Shown here piece after piece: positions 1-10,801 of a DNA stretch of 64,000 nt; position 1 is the first letter of the stretch; every line of letters starts with the position of its first letter. A model generated the notes under the pieces. It saw only the letters and a program-made list of their open reading frames with translations, made no database searches and was not told where the DNA came from. The stretch is from Oscheius sp. JU75 (taxonomy: Eukaryota > Nematoda > Chromadorea > Rhabditida > Rhabditidae). Made by a program: the position numbers and the translations under genes. The stretch is from positions 6,510,001-6,574,000 of the forward strand of contig JASJZC010000007.1 of the NCBI GenBank assembly GCA_037178855.1. Direction: 5' to 3'.

Positions 1-2655
1 TCTTCTCGAGATGGATCTTTCCGGTGGAAGAGAAGACGGTGGGGTTCTTGGTGGAGACAGTCATGGGGATTCCGACAGTGGTGGGGAGCTTAAAGAAAGA
101 CTCGAGGAAGTGTCCGGCGTGGGCGAACTCGAACTCGGGCTTACGGCTCATAATCCTCTCAAGAGCCTTGACATCATAGCTTCCGTCACGGATGTACTTC
201 TCGATCATCTCGTCAATGAGCTGCTCATCAATGGGGAGGACGGCGTAGTCCATCTGCTTGTAGCGGATGTAGAGCATGGCATAGGGCTCCTCGGTGGTGG
301 ACTCACGGGTGCGGATGTTAAGCTTGCGAGCCATCTCCTTCAGAGCAGAGACGGACTTGGACAGACGGGAGGCACGTGAAGAGGTCTCTTTCTTCTCGAT
401 CTTGGTCAGCTTGGAGAGGACCTTGTTGAAGAGGGCCTCAACGTTCTGCTGAGAAACTCCGACCTGGGCGAGGTACTTGTTCCAGTTTCCTCCAAAGATA
501 GTCTCGAGGGAAGCCATCATGTCCTTGGGAATGACGGAGTCTTTTCCGATGATGGATCCGAGGTTCAGGCTCATTCCAGACATGTTCTCCTCAGAGAAGA
601 GGGGAAGACGCTTGTAGATGGAGAGAATGCGTGACTCGGGGCGATAGTTGGAGTTGCGGAGAAGGGTAGAGGCGATCTCGGAGACGTTACGGTGGCTAGG
701 GAGGGTAGAGTCAGCCAGGGAGGAGAGCATGTGGTAGGTGAAGGCAGCGACGTGCTGGTTGGGCTCACGCTCCATACGGAGAACGACCTGGGAGAGTTCG
801 GGAAGAGCAGGCTTGGACTGGACGAGCTGGTTGAGGGCAGCCATGCGGATCTCGTTCTTCTCAAGACGGTCGGAGTAGACGGGCATGAGAACCTTCTGGA
901 TCTTGCGGGGCATCTGCTCGGTGAGGTGGCGAAGAGCATCGATGGCTTCCATGCGGCAAACGGTGGGCTGCTTCTTGTCGGAGATGATCTTCTCAAGGAT
1001 GGTGATGGATTCATCAAGTCCGGCGTTGGCGATGATCTTGATGGCGAGGACCTTCTCGTAGACGGATTCGGCGTTCTCCCACTGCTGTCTCATGACGGAG
1101 ATGAACTTCTGCTTGTGCTCACTCTGGTTCTCCATGGCGTGTTTCTCCTGGGTGCGGCTAGCGACTCCACGGACAACGGCTCCATAAGCCAACCAGGCGG
1201 ACTGGTAGATGATGGGCTCACGACGGGCGGTCTCGGACTCAGCAAGCTTCTGAAGCTGGTGAGCGATCTTCTCGGAGGGGTAGGGAGTCTCCTGAATGGA
1301 CTTCAGCAGCTGAGCAAGCTTGGCGGGGCTGATCTCGATGAGGTCGTGGCGGAGAAGGTGTTGGATGGTGTTGCGGGTTCCGGCAACGGCGAGAGCGTGC
1401 TCCATGATGGTTTTCTCGTTCTGTTCGGACTGCTTGTAGATCTGCTCGTGGACGCGGCGGAGCTCCTGTTCACTGCACATGCGGAAGTTGCGGACAAGGC
1501 GGGAGAACATGTGAGCGGTCTCGGGCTCATTCTCGGGCAGCTCAGCGATGCGGGAGACGACCTCCTTGATCTGCTCAACCTTCTTGGAAAACTGCTCGAA
1601 AGGCTTCTGCTCAGCTTCGTCTCCGAGCTTGAAGAACTGCTCAGTGGCGCGCTCCCACTCGTTGGAGTAGATGAGCTCCTCCTTCTGTCCCTTGGGGGCC
1701 TGGATCTCACGACGGATCTCGGACTGCTCAAGAAGGGTAAGACGGGCACGAGTCTCAGTCTTCATCAGGGGCTGCTCCTTGAGGGAGACGGTGTAGATAG
1801 AGCGGACCTCGACCTCCTCGATTTGCTTCTCGGAAAGCTGGAAACCGCATTGTGAAAAGATTGCAAGCACTTTCTACCTTGTAGTTGTAAACAGTCTGGG
1901 GAACGATCATCTTGTAGTCGCATTCGGGGCACTCGGAGACGAAACGCTGGTTGTAGGCCAGGTCGGCGCGGCTTTCGCACTTCTCGAAGTTGGTGGACTT
2001 GGTGACCAGGGTCTTCTTCTGGTCCTTGACAATGGTGTAGGCCATTTCACACTCTCCCTCGAGGGACTTCTCGACGGCGGTGAAGTAACCGTTCTCCCAG
2101 CTGTTCTCCTCAGAGGTAGCCTTATTCAGGTTGATCTCAAAGATTCAGTTTTTAAGTACCAAACATTAGGATACCTGGATCATGTTGACAACGGCGCGCT
2201 TGATGTTCTCGGACCAGGGCTGATCGTTCTCAGCGAATTGAAGTTCGGAGACGATTCCGTTCTTGTATGAGAAACGGATTGGGAGCTCAAGGAGTTCCTC
2301 GTGCTCACGGCTGAGCTCACGCTTCTCAAGCTTGTCCATTGAGACGAGCTCGAAGGTGCTCTCATACTTCTTCTCGGAAGCGATTTCGGGCTTGCGGAGC
2401 TGGAGGCGGCCAACCTAAACAAGTTTGGTTGTAATTCAAAAAAGTAAGCAGATTTACCTTTTCCTCGGTCAGCTGGATGATGACTTCGGAACGGAGGCGA
2501 GTCAGAGCGGAATCGGAAGAGGGCATGGGAAGGCCAGAGGTGAGGACCGCATCGTAACGGTAACGGTACTCAGTCTCGCTCTGGAGAGGATTCGCCTGAG
2601 GCAGGTAGGAGTGAGCCGCAAGGGCTACTCCGAGAAGAGCGAAGAGGAACTTCAT
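1..2655 (-). CDS. vit: Vitellogenin, N-terminal part (truncated at left edge)
   Basis: Yolk lipoprotein precursor, secreted (by the intestine in nematodes) and taken up by oocytes. Four exons are visible: 2458-2655, 2175-2414, 1878-2135 and 1837 to beyond base 1, all joined in phase 0, giving about 844 residues, roughly half of a usual nematode vitellogenin. The first 15 or so residues (MKFLFALLGVALAAHS) form a signal peptide, followed by NPLQSETEYRYRYDAVLTSG, typical of the vitellogenin N-terminal lipid-transport domain. The long alpha-helical repeat region follows. The von Willebrand D domain lies off the window. Codon use is strongly biased to C-ending codons, as in very highly expressed genes and unlike its neighbours; this also creates long antisense open frames. 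Start choice rests on the signal peptide and on a TATA box about 30 bp upstream. Confidence 0.93.
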
Positions 2656-3594
2656 TCCGAAGTGAAGAACAGCTCCAAGGTGGTGCTTTTATATGCGTTC
2701 CTGTCACCTTGACTGACGTTCCCGATAAAGGAGGAAGGGTAAGATTGGCACAACTGTCAGTAACTGGGAGATTTGACCACACGAGCCAAAGTTCTTCTTA
2801 ATTATCAAAAAGGATTTATGAGAAGGTTATAGCAGGCAGCAGTTTCTTGTGTTGTGACTACAGTAGCAGGTTTGTAGTTTTGTGAGAACTGAAATGGTTA
2901 TGGCCGTAGTTGATCAAAAAGAGAGGAAGACATTCGACGACACGTACTCGTTTACATCCTAAACTTTTATTGTCCGGATTTAGCTTTTAAAATATGGAAC
3001 TGCTAGACTTTTTGATTTAATATGTGTATAATAATCGTACACAGTAACAGCGAACTATTCGTAGCTTGTGGCCTTTTCTAATTTTTTGGCTTCCACTTTT
3101 CGTCATCAGAGAAAACAGGTTTTCAATTGAAATCTGCACAAGACTGATTCAGCTGCCTGCCTTTTTTTGGATATTTGCCCCAGTTATTTGGAAGGCTACA
3201 AATTGCTTCCTTGTTAAATATTTAGGCCAGTACTAATTTCTAGCTTTTCAGTTCCTTTAGTCAAATTTTTAGTCTCATCAAACTTTTTCTGGCCATATTT
3301 CGTCCGATTTCAACGCTCTTCTGAGGACTGACACCTGTTGGATTCTTATCTATTTGAGCATTCATATTGAATGACAGGACAGTTATAATGACTTCCATCG
3401 AAACGATGGTTCACTGCGGACTAGTGATCACGTACAAAGACTAGAAAAATCTTTATTAAGTTCATAGAACTATAAGATGACATGGCAAAAGTGGACAATG
3501 GTAACGGTCTGTACATGTTGATGGTTGAGTGGATAGAGAGGACTACACTTAAACTAATGTTTCTACTGGAAAAGGCACTCGTAAAAGAGAAAAA
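2656..3594 (-). promoter_or_regulatory. Vitellogenin promoter region and spacer
   Basis: On the minus strand a TATA box (GCATATAAAAG, 2686-2696) lies 30-40 bp before the vitellogenin ATG, implying a very short leader without trans-splicing, as known for C. elegans vit genes. Possible GATA-type sites are at 2723-2728 and 2802-2808 (TTGATAA on the minus strand, one base from the known vit element CTGATAA), and TGTCAGT at 2755-2761 is one base from the TGTCAAT element. The rest, to the end of the trehalose synthase gene, is AT-rich and holds nothing I recognise. Confidence 0.5.
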
Positions 3595-6500
3595 TCACTC
3601 GTCAAAATCGTCTACTCCTCGCAGATTGAGCTCCCTAACCGTAGCATGTGCCATAGCACCAAGAAGAACTTCGGGGCAAGAAACGAACACGTAATGCTTG
3701 TTACCGACCCGTTCACAAAGATCCGATACCTAGAATTATACATACAAAATTTTAAAATAGTCCAGTCGGCAAAACCTTTTGCTTCAGTGCATCATCCTTT
3801 GTGACCCAGATTGTGTAGACGGTGGCAGCTGCCACAGATAAGCATTCCTCCAACATTGGCAAGTCCGTCTCGGAATCACCGCAGACCAGAACGTTGCCTA
3901 GAAATGACTTGAGTGTTTCCGAAAAACCAAGTTTTACCGTCTTGGAGTTTCATGCCCATTTTTCTCTCGACCAATCTAACACCATGTCCCTTGTTGAAGA
4001 TACGGCCGGATAATTTGGCCTGAGAGAGCACATTAGTAAAACAAAGAGAATGAAACACCTTGGTATAAATTTTGATATCGTATTCGTTATCGCGAACAGT
4101 GAGGACAGATCCCATAGGGTCGACGATGTTCACAATATTAACAATCTGCTGATACCTGAAAAAGAATTATGCAGGAAGAAATAGCTCCTACAATTCTGCA
4201 CTTTCTTTCTTGGGAATGGAATTGTTCACATCCTGCTGGGCAATTGTAATGTGACCATAATGCTTCTGCAGCCCACTTCCGATCCAGGTAAAGATGCGAC
4301 AGGCGGGATTCTCGAGCAAGTCTTCAACCTATAAACATCTGTCCCATGCTTTGTAAACACTATACCATATCGAAGGCCCTATTTAGTAAGCCCTGGTCGG
4401 TCTCGCTGATAGTGTCATCTTTGAACTGCATGGCCGGATTAAAGTACCACTCACGACCAGCAGAAGCACCATACGCGTAGTAACCTGAAAGTGCCCTCAA
4501 TGAAATAGATAGAGTTTCCACAACCTTCGGGAATCGTGCTGACGTTGAGGATACCAATGTGTACAAGAGGAGCAGTTGTCACGATCGCACAGAACTGTGC
4601 GCATCTTCTCGCAAACTGGGCTTGGATGACGGCGGAATACGCCGGTTGGATGCTCGTCGGATAGGAGCAAGCGTAGCTCTTCAGTGTTCCATCTCTGTCA
4701 GTAAACAGATAGTGGAAATGATCTCCTTGTGAGAGTAGGGCAGCTGCTGTTTCAACTTCAGACACAAAAACTGTCGGACCACATGGATGGAATGTTCCAA
4801 GGGTCTGAACAACTTGAAAACGAACTATGAACACTTACATCAATGAACTGCTCCACATTGTTAGTTTCATCGCTTTGAATAAAGTGAAGGAAAGCAAGAT
4901 CTTTTTGAAGCTCAGTCAATTCATCGGTGATGTCGAACTTAATGGTCGGATATGCTTCATCCAGTTCATCATCAGGAGTTATAGTTGTTAGAACCAAAAT
5001 ATTTGAATGAGCCTCGCAGCTGTTTTCAAGTGAGTTCTAAAACGAAAATGTGGAAAAGTATATAAACAAGCAGACCTTGGCATTTTCGAGTGAAAGAGCG
5101 AAGTGAGGTCTGATAGGAAGACCTTTCAACACGACTTCTACAAACTGTCGGCGAACTTGCGCCGTCTTTGCCATGAGAATGTAGAAATCTGGTACTTGTT
5201 TAACCTGAAAATGATACTTTTTTTACTGAAAGCTTTGCACACCCACCTCGCACATACGAATGACTTCATGTGTCCAGCTGGGATCCAAGAACGCTGAACT
5301 CCACTCTTCAATATCGTGTTTGGTGATGAATTCGTTCAGTTTTCCTCCGTGTGCTTGCCGATCTTCATGAGATTCAGTGGCTGCAGCAAAGAACTCCTCG
5401 GAGAATTTCTAAAAACAAAGTAAACTACAGATTCAAAAGTGCTCACTTCTGCATCATGAATGTTTTCGACTCGGTGATACATTTTAGATTCTTCCGTCCA
5501 GAAACCAGCGTTTCCAAGTTGAACTTCAGTTCCAGCTCCCGTCGACAAAACAAGGGAAGCACTGGGATTGCACACAAGCATTTCCTTGGCTACCAGGTTC
5601 ATTCCATCCTGAATCTAGCAGTAAAAAACAGACTGGCGTCTACCTTTGATGGCGTGACCACACCGACATCCATAGCCAAATAATGAGCGACCAGCTTGGC
5701 CCGGGTTAGTCCATCAGTTTGGAATACCAATGGTCTCCAGTCTGGGTAATCCGAAGATTTGATATTGTTATTGATTTCCTCAGCCATAGCAATGCAGTCA
5801 TCCTAAAAACTTCGGAATCCTTAAGTTCACACGAAGTGTACCTGATATTGCCTGTAGGACTCAACAGCTCTTCTGTTTGTAACAGCCACTTGAAATAGAA
5901 CGTCTTTCCCAATTCTTTCAGGATGTTTCTCGAAGTATCTGCGCCAAGCCTTTAGCTTTTCCTTGATTCCCTTGGTGTAGTCGAAACGTTCCACTGAGAA
6001 GAAAAAGCTGCCTCCTTCACCACCCTTGGACATGAGCTAGAGACAAAACAATTAAGAAAACTGTGAAAGCCTACGTTTTTTCTGATCTCTTGTGATTCAA
6101 TGACGGTCTTTGGATCCCTTGCAAAGGTCAGGAAGTCCTCATTCTTGATGGACACAGGAAACACACCGAGAGAACATGTCCAGCCCTAGAAGTAAAGTTC
6201 TTCACATTTCGACTTGAACTCTTACCTCATGAGTGACAGTGTAGATGTCAACACGGTTATCATAATGCACTCTTGCTCGAGGAGCAATTCCTTTGACCAT
6301 GTTGACATAAGTTTCTCTGTCTCTGTGCGTTTGGAATCCGACCTGATAAGAAAATATGAGGGAAAAAAACAGGAGACGATACTTTGGTGAAACGCAGAAT
6401 ACCACGAATGATCGGCTCAGCAACCATTCGGTACTTTGTCATAAAGCATGGCGGCGGTTGGAAAGGAATGTGAAGGAAGAAGCCAATCTGAAATTCGCTA

Positions 6501-8509
6501 TGAAAAGTCGAAACACTGAATACCTCCAGATTGCTGTCCAAACTGCGCATAATCTGACCAGTCAACATCAAATGATAATCATGGATCCAGATAAAGTCTT
6601 GAGGGCGGCTGTTTCGAGCTGCGTTGATCCCGAACTGGTAGTTGACTCTCACGTAGGCACACCAGTGCTCTCGGAGAATCTATAAAATTAATGTAAACCA
6701 AAAAGTTAGACATACTTACGTTGATATCGTCGTAGTCCTTGACGATGTACTGCTCCAGATTGTGAAGAGCTGGCCAGAGAAGACCATTACTGATCCCACC
6801 ATAGTAGGCGCCGTAGTCTTCTTGGCTGACAAAGACTGGATTCAATTGATAGTTGGTTTTGTTGTAGTCGTGAAGAACCGAGAGAAGAGACATGTCTTTC
6901 CTGAAACGGAAGTATCTCAAAACCAAAAAAAGAAACTCACTCGACCATCTTCTGACTGTCAGTAAGCTCTTGCTTTCTGTCATTTTCTTCCAAGACGTGA
7001 AAAATTTCTCCGGCTCTTGCTTGCTTGATCAGTGGAAGACCGAGAGAATTTGTAGATGGCGGAAGGTCCTAAATGGTAATGGTAATAAACGTGAACAATG
7101 TTTAAAGCTACCGCTTCATCATCATCGATGTTTATCCCCAGATTGGACAACCAGATGTTTTCTTTGTCGACTGACATGACGGGGTCAACACATGCTACCA
7201 ATCCTCCAGATCCTTGCTTGATTTCCCAACAACCACTCGCTTTCTTGGATATGGAGACCGGAGGAGCATTTGAGACGTTGATTACTCTTTGCTGAAAAGA
7301 GTTTGCTAAAAGAGAAGAGTAAAGGCACCTTGTGATGACTTCCTTCGATGAGACCACCGGACGATAAACCCTCGCTTCCTTGGAATCCTTCAGAAGACGT
7401 TTCACCCGTTGTTTCATCGGCCACGACGTCATTTTCTAGAGCCAGCAGATCTTCAGTTGAACCTTGCACTGACCCGATTCTTGAGTTGGCTCGCGAACGA
7501 ACCATCTGAACAACAGTCATTGAAATATCAGGACAGAAAGCTTCTACCTGTAAATGACGATACTTCTCTCCAAACCGCTTGGCATGAACTCCAAGCATGC
7601 TCTGTCTGACACCAGGTACAGCTGCATACAACTCTCTGGACCGATTAAAATTAAAAGAATATAAAACAACAGTACCTAAGTCTATTTTTGCTATTGTTAA
7701 CATCGTACAATGCCAGAGAGAACAAAAGAGAGTCTCTGTACTGCGTTCCATTGGACAGATCCGAATCATAGATCATTGGCACAGCCAGTTTCCAGAATGT
7801 GACCTGTAAAAATATCAGTCGCAGTTTCAAATGCAGCTTACAGTTTGGTAGCCGAGTGTAGTAATCAAATATTCGAAAACATCGTCTTGAACTGAGGGAA
7901 GAGACAAGCACATCTCGAGAATGAACAAGATGCCCTAAGTTCTCTGTTTTTCCAATCCTGAAACATCCTACCTTAAGGGCAATCTCTGACTGTTTGGTCC
8001 TCTGTTTCCATTCATTTGTGAAGACATCGACTGCGATTCTGAAGAAATCCTTTTCTCCAGCAGCTTCATTGCATCTGGTAGAGCCAATAATTGTCAGAGT
8101 TCTTTGACAGCACTAAAATTTTGAATTTAATATCTCCCGAGCTTTCCCAATCATATCTGCTTTACACTGCATTCACGAATTTTCCTGGGGAATGCCTGCC
8201 GCGTTGACTTTTAAAAATTTTGCACGTGAATTCGACGTGACCGGTTTCTTGATCTTTGTTGCAACAAACAGCCTCATGAACGGATTACAAAAATATTAGT
8301 TCAACTTGCCGAGAAACATGTTTTGGATACCGACGTGCTTATCTCCAAATCGTAAAAGAGGCCGAAGAGTACTTTTGTTGTTCGCCAATCGAAAGAAAAA
8401 TGCGTACCTCTTTGGTTTTTTGGGTCACCGAATCAGCATCTCCTCTCAGAGCTCGTTGAAATGGCTTGTCAGGAGTGGGAGAATGACTCCTGTCTTCTTC
8501 AGCCACCAT
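3595..8509 (-). CDS. tps: Trehalose-6-phosphate synthase with C-terminal HAD phosphatase-like domain
   Basis: Makes trehalose 6-phosphate from UDP-glucose and glucose 6-phosphate in the cytosol. About 1,228 residues in some 26 exons: 8408-8509, 7972-8113, 7842-7934, 7676-7803, 7548-7635, 7329-7505, 7112-7291, 6941-7068, 6720-6900, 6524-6679, 6383-6487, 6226-6342, 6075-6185, 5842-6036, 5644-5802, 5447-5608, 5247-5408, 5076-5204, 4839-5036, 4525-4804, 4366-4484, 4192-4328, 4059-4155, 3938-4019, 3776-3897, 3595-3729. GT20 motifs: IHDYHLM (about 440), RFDYTKG (about 585), DGMNLVAKEM (about 690). The C-terminal half has HAD motifs FTDRDGTL (about 940) and CGDSETD (about 1147). The long region before the GT20 domain is nematode-like. 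All junctions keep frame except exon 1 to exon 2 (phase 0 into phase 2), so a small exon between 8114 and 8407 is missed or the start differs. ATG lies 2 bases after a TTTTTCAG acceptor. Confidence 0.92.
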
Positions 8510-9278
8510 ATACTGAAAAACGAGCTTTAGAAACATCAACTGGATACTTTATTAGGCGATAACAAAAGTGTTATCACCAGAGAAACAACAAGTTTCTGGC
8601 TCAAGAAAGCTTATTTTCCAACCCCTACCACACTGAACTCTCCTATACGAATGCAAATGTTAAAAACAAAAGGAATTTTAAAACATTTTGTAGCATTTAC
8701 GGGTACTGAATGCTCAAAAAGTCTTCAAAGTCTAGTCGGAAACATTCATTTGGATGTCTCGGGGAGAACGAAAGGAATGTACAAGCAACGATTCCAAAAC
8801 CGTCTATTAATAAAGAGACAAAGTCTACGGACGGATGTATTAAGAGAGGGCATTTGGGGCGGGTGAGAAGGGAGTGCGCGTGAAAAACACAGGAAGGGGG
8901 CTGCTGCGCTCTGAGTTGCCTTGTTGTGAGGCCTGTTGTTGAGTCCGAAAGCCGGGAGCTCAACAACACATCCACCACAGCTGAACACTTGTAATCGATA
9001 GAAGATCGAGCAAGTGTTTGACCATTTTGCGCGGTGCACAGAGAATGCGCAATGTGGTTCAGGGATAGCGCGAGCCAAAACATGTACTACTGCCTAAAAA
9101 GATAAAAACAGGAGATAGAGAAAACACCATTTTAGATGGGGGTTTTCTTTTGATTTTGTCCGCCACGCAGGTCAGGCCGCGACGCGGTCAATATCAATAA
9201 ACAACCAGAAGGACAACAACAGCTTCGATTCCGACTGATGAGCAAAAACATGTTTATTGAGGGAGGATAAGACGAACT
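8510..9278. other. Spacer upstream of the trehalose synthase gene
   Basis: No convincing gene. Two overlapping minus-strand open frames (8697-9083) lack splice signals and family resemblance. The stretch probably holds the promoter of the trehalose synthase gene and the 3' region of the LACTB2-like gene. Confidence 0.4.
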
Positions 9279-10801
9279 TTAAACTAGTTTAAAGTCTATG
9301 AGACCACGGCGGGATACACGACCCTCTTGTATGAGATACTCAAGCTTCTGTCGAATATTCCCGAAGGCGCCAATCTGCACTGACTTGGGTAGCTTGCTGT
9401 ACAGCGCCGCTGTTATTTCCATGGCATTCGCACGTCCCAGCTGAAATCAAAGTTTGCTCTTGTGTTTTCCGCCGTCCGTACCTGTTTCAAAACGTCGATT
9501 ATTTGATTGTTACTCTTCACTCTGTGTTCAATGTACTGGTCGATCTTCTCCTCCAGCTTGGTAATCATTGGCCCATGTCCAGGACATATCCTCTGTGACG
9601 ATGAACAATGATCTGGAGGCAAGGAATCGACACTTACGGACGGGTGCATATATTTCAGTCTTTGCAGGGATTTCATGTACTCGGAAAGACTTTCAAATAT
9701 TATCGTTCCTTCCCCTAAGGTATTTCAATTCAGAATTTTTAGACTTCTGATCAGAACTCATAACAAAAGGGCACATTGAGTATCCATGTTTCCTTACTGA
9801 CGAAAAGCACAAAACCTACCTAATATGCAATCACCACAGAACAATATACTCTCCTCTTCCAGTAAAAAAGTCGCATGATCAGTAGTCTGTCCTCTAAATC
9901 CAGGATTACGTTTCTCGCAGTTTGTCTCACCTGGTTGCAATGAATATGAGAGTAGCTCCTTCCACTCCCAGCTTATATCCGTCGTGTACTAAAAAATAAT
10001 GCTCCAAAGCTGAGAAATTTTTGATCTATACTTCAAACTTTTGGTCTCACCTTAGCTCTGGTGTCTCTTAGCTTATGTACGGGTATGATTACGCTGCAAA
10101 CGTTTCACATCCTCGATTCCGCCAGTATGATCTCGGTAACTGTGACTGCAGACTATTGCAACGATCTTACCTTCTCCAAGAGCTTCAGCCAATCTTTTTA
10201 TGTACCTGAGATGTGCGTAAAGCAAAGACAAACAAAGCAAAGAACTGCTTTAGAACCTCGTAATAGCTGACCTCAATATAGTTTTTGCGAAGAGATTAAT
10301 GCACAAAAGAACTTGAGAGAGGGCTTACCTTGGCTTATTGGTTCATGAGAATCAATTCATCAATGAGAATCTTCTTCTTCCCAGGTTCAACCAGATAGGT
10401 ATTAGTACCCTTAAAGGGCTTAATGTGTGAATTAATACCTATCTGTCGTGTTATCAGATGTGTTCGTAAGAGAGAAAGTTTCCCATTGTGCGCTAGCACA
10501 AACTGTGCGAACAAACATTAGGCAGTTGTTGGTCACGAACACTCGTAGTTTCCCCCCCCCCCATTGCGCTCGAGTCCCCCTATCTCACCTGTAGCGTAAA
10601 CGGTCCCGGATTTTGATCCAAAATGTATGTCACTCTTCCCGAAATCCGCGTGATATCATCAACCGGAAGCAGTTTTTCCTTGGGCTTTTGAGTAGTGAAT
10701 TGCTTCGTGTAGTGATAGTGAAGGAATGCCAAGGTAATTGTTACAAAATATCGCAAATGGCGTTTGATCTCCGTAAGAACGTCCTTAAAAACAAATCTCA
10801 T
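9279..10801 (-). pseudogene. LACTB2-type metallo-beta-lactamase-fold gene, probably degenerate
   Basis: Family members are single-strand RNA endonucleases with an HxHxDH zinc site. Exons: 10589-10801, 10329-10409, 10093-10205, 9931-9988, 9820-9893, 9638-9714, 9482-9592, 9279-9440. Clear similarity to LACTB2: DITRISGRVTYIL, NPGPFTLQ then GTNTYLVEPGKKKILID, HTGGIEDVKRL, GDCILGEGTIIFESL, ICPGHGPMI, and a C-terminal winged-helix-like tail. Defects seen: exon 2 carries an 8-bp tandem duplication right after ILID and reaches an in-frame TAA before its donor; exon 2 and exon 3 do not join in frame with or without the extra 8 bp; the metal motif reads HSYRDH; the later PGHT motif reads RGQT; and about 25-30 residues between HTGG and the next strand are missing. 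Exons 3-8 are otherwise open in one frame. It is either a young pseudogene, a divergent non-enzymatic homologue with a mis-modelled exon 2, or partly an assembly error. Confidence 0.6.
10392..10445. repeat. Perfect 13-bp inverted repeat spanning an intron-exon boundary
   Basis: Left arm 10392-10404 (cagataggtatta) and right arm 10433-10445 (taatacctatctg) are exact reverse complements separated by 28 bases. The left arm lies in exon 2 of the LACTB2-like gene and the right arm in the intron before it, so the 3' splice site lies in the loop of a potential hairpin. Confidence 0.7.

Noticed and set aside
692..1855. A 387-codon open frame on the plus strand
   Set aside because: It is exactly antisense to the vitellogenin coding sequence. 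The strong C-ending codon bias of that gene removes stops on the other strand, and the translation (Leu/Asp/Gly-rich) resembles no protein.
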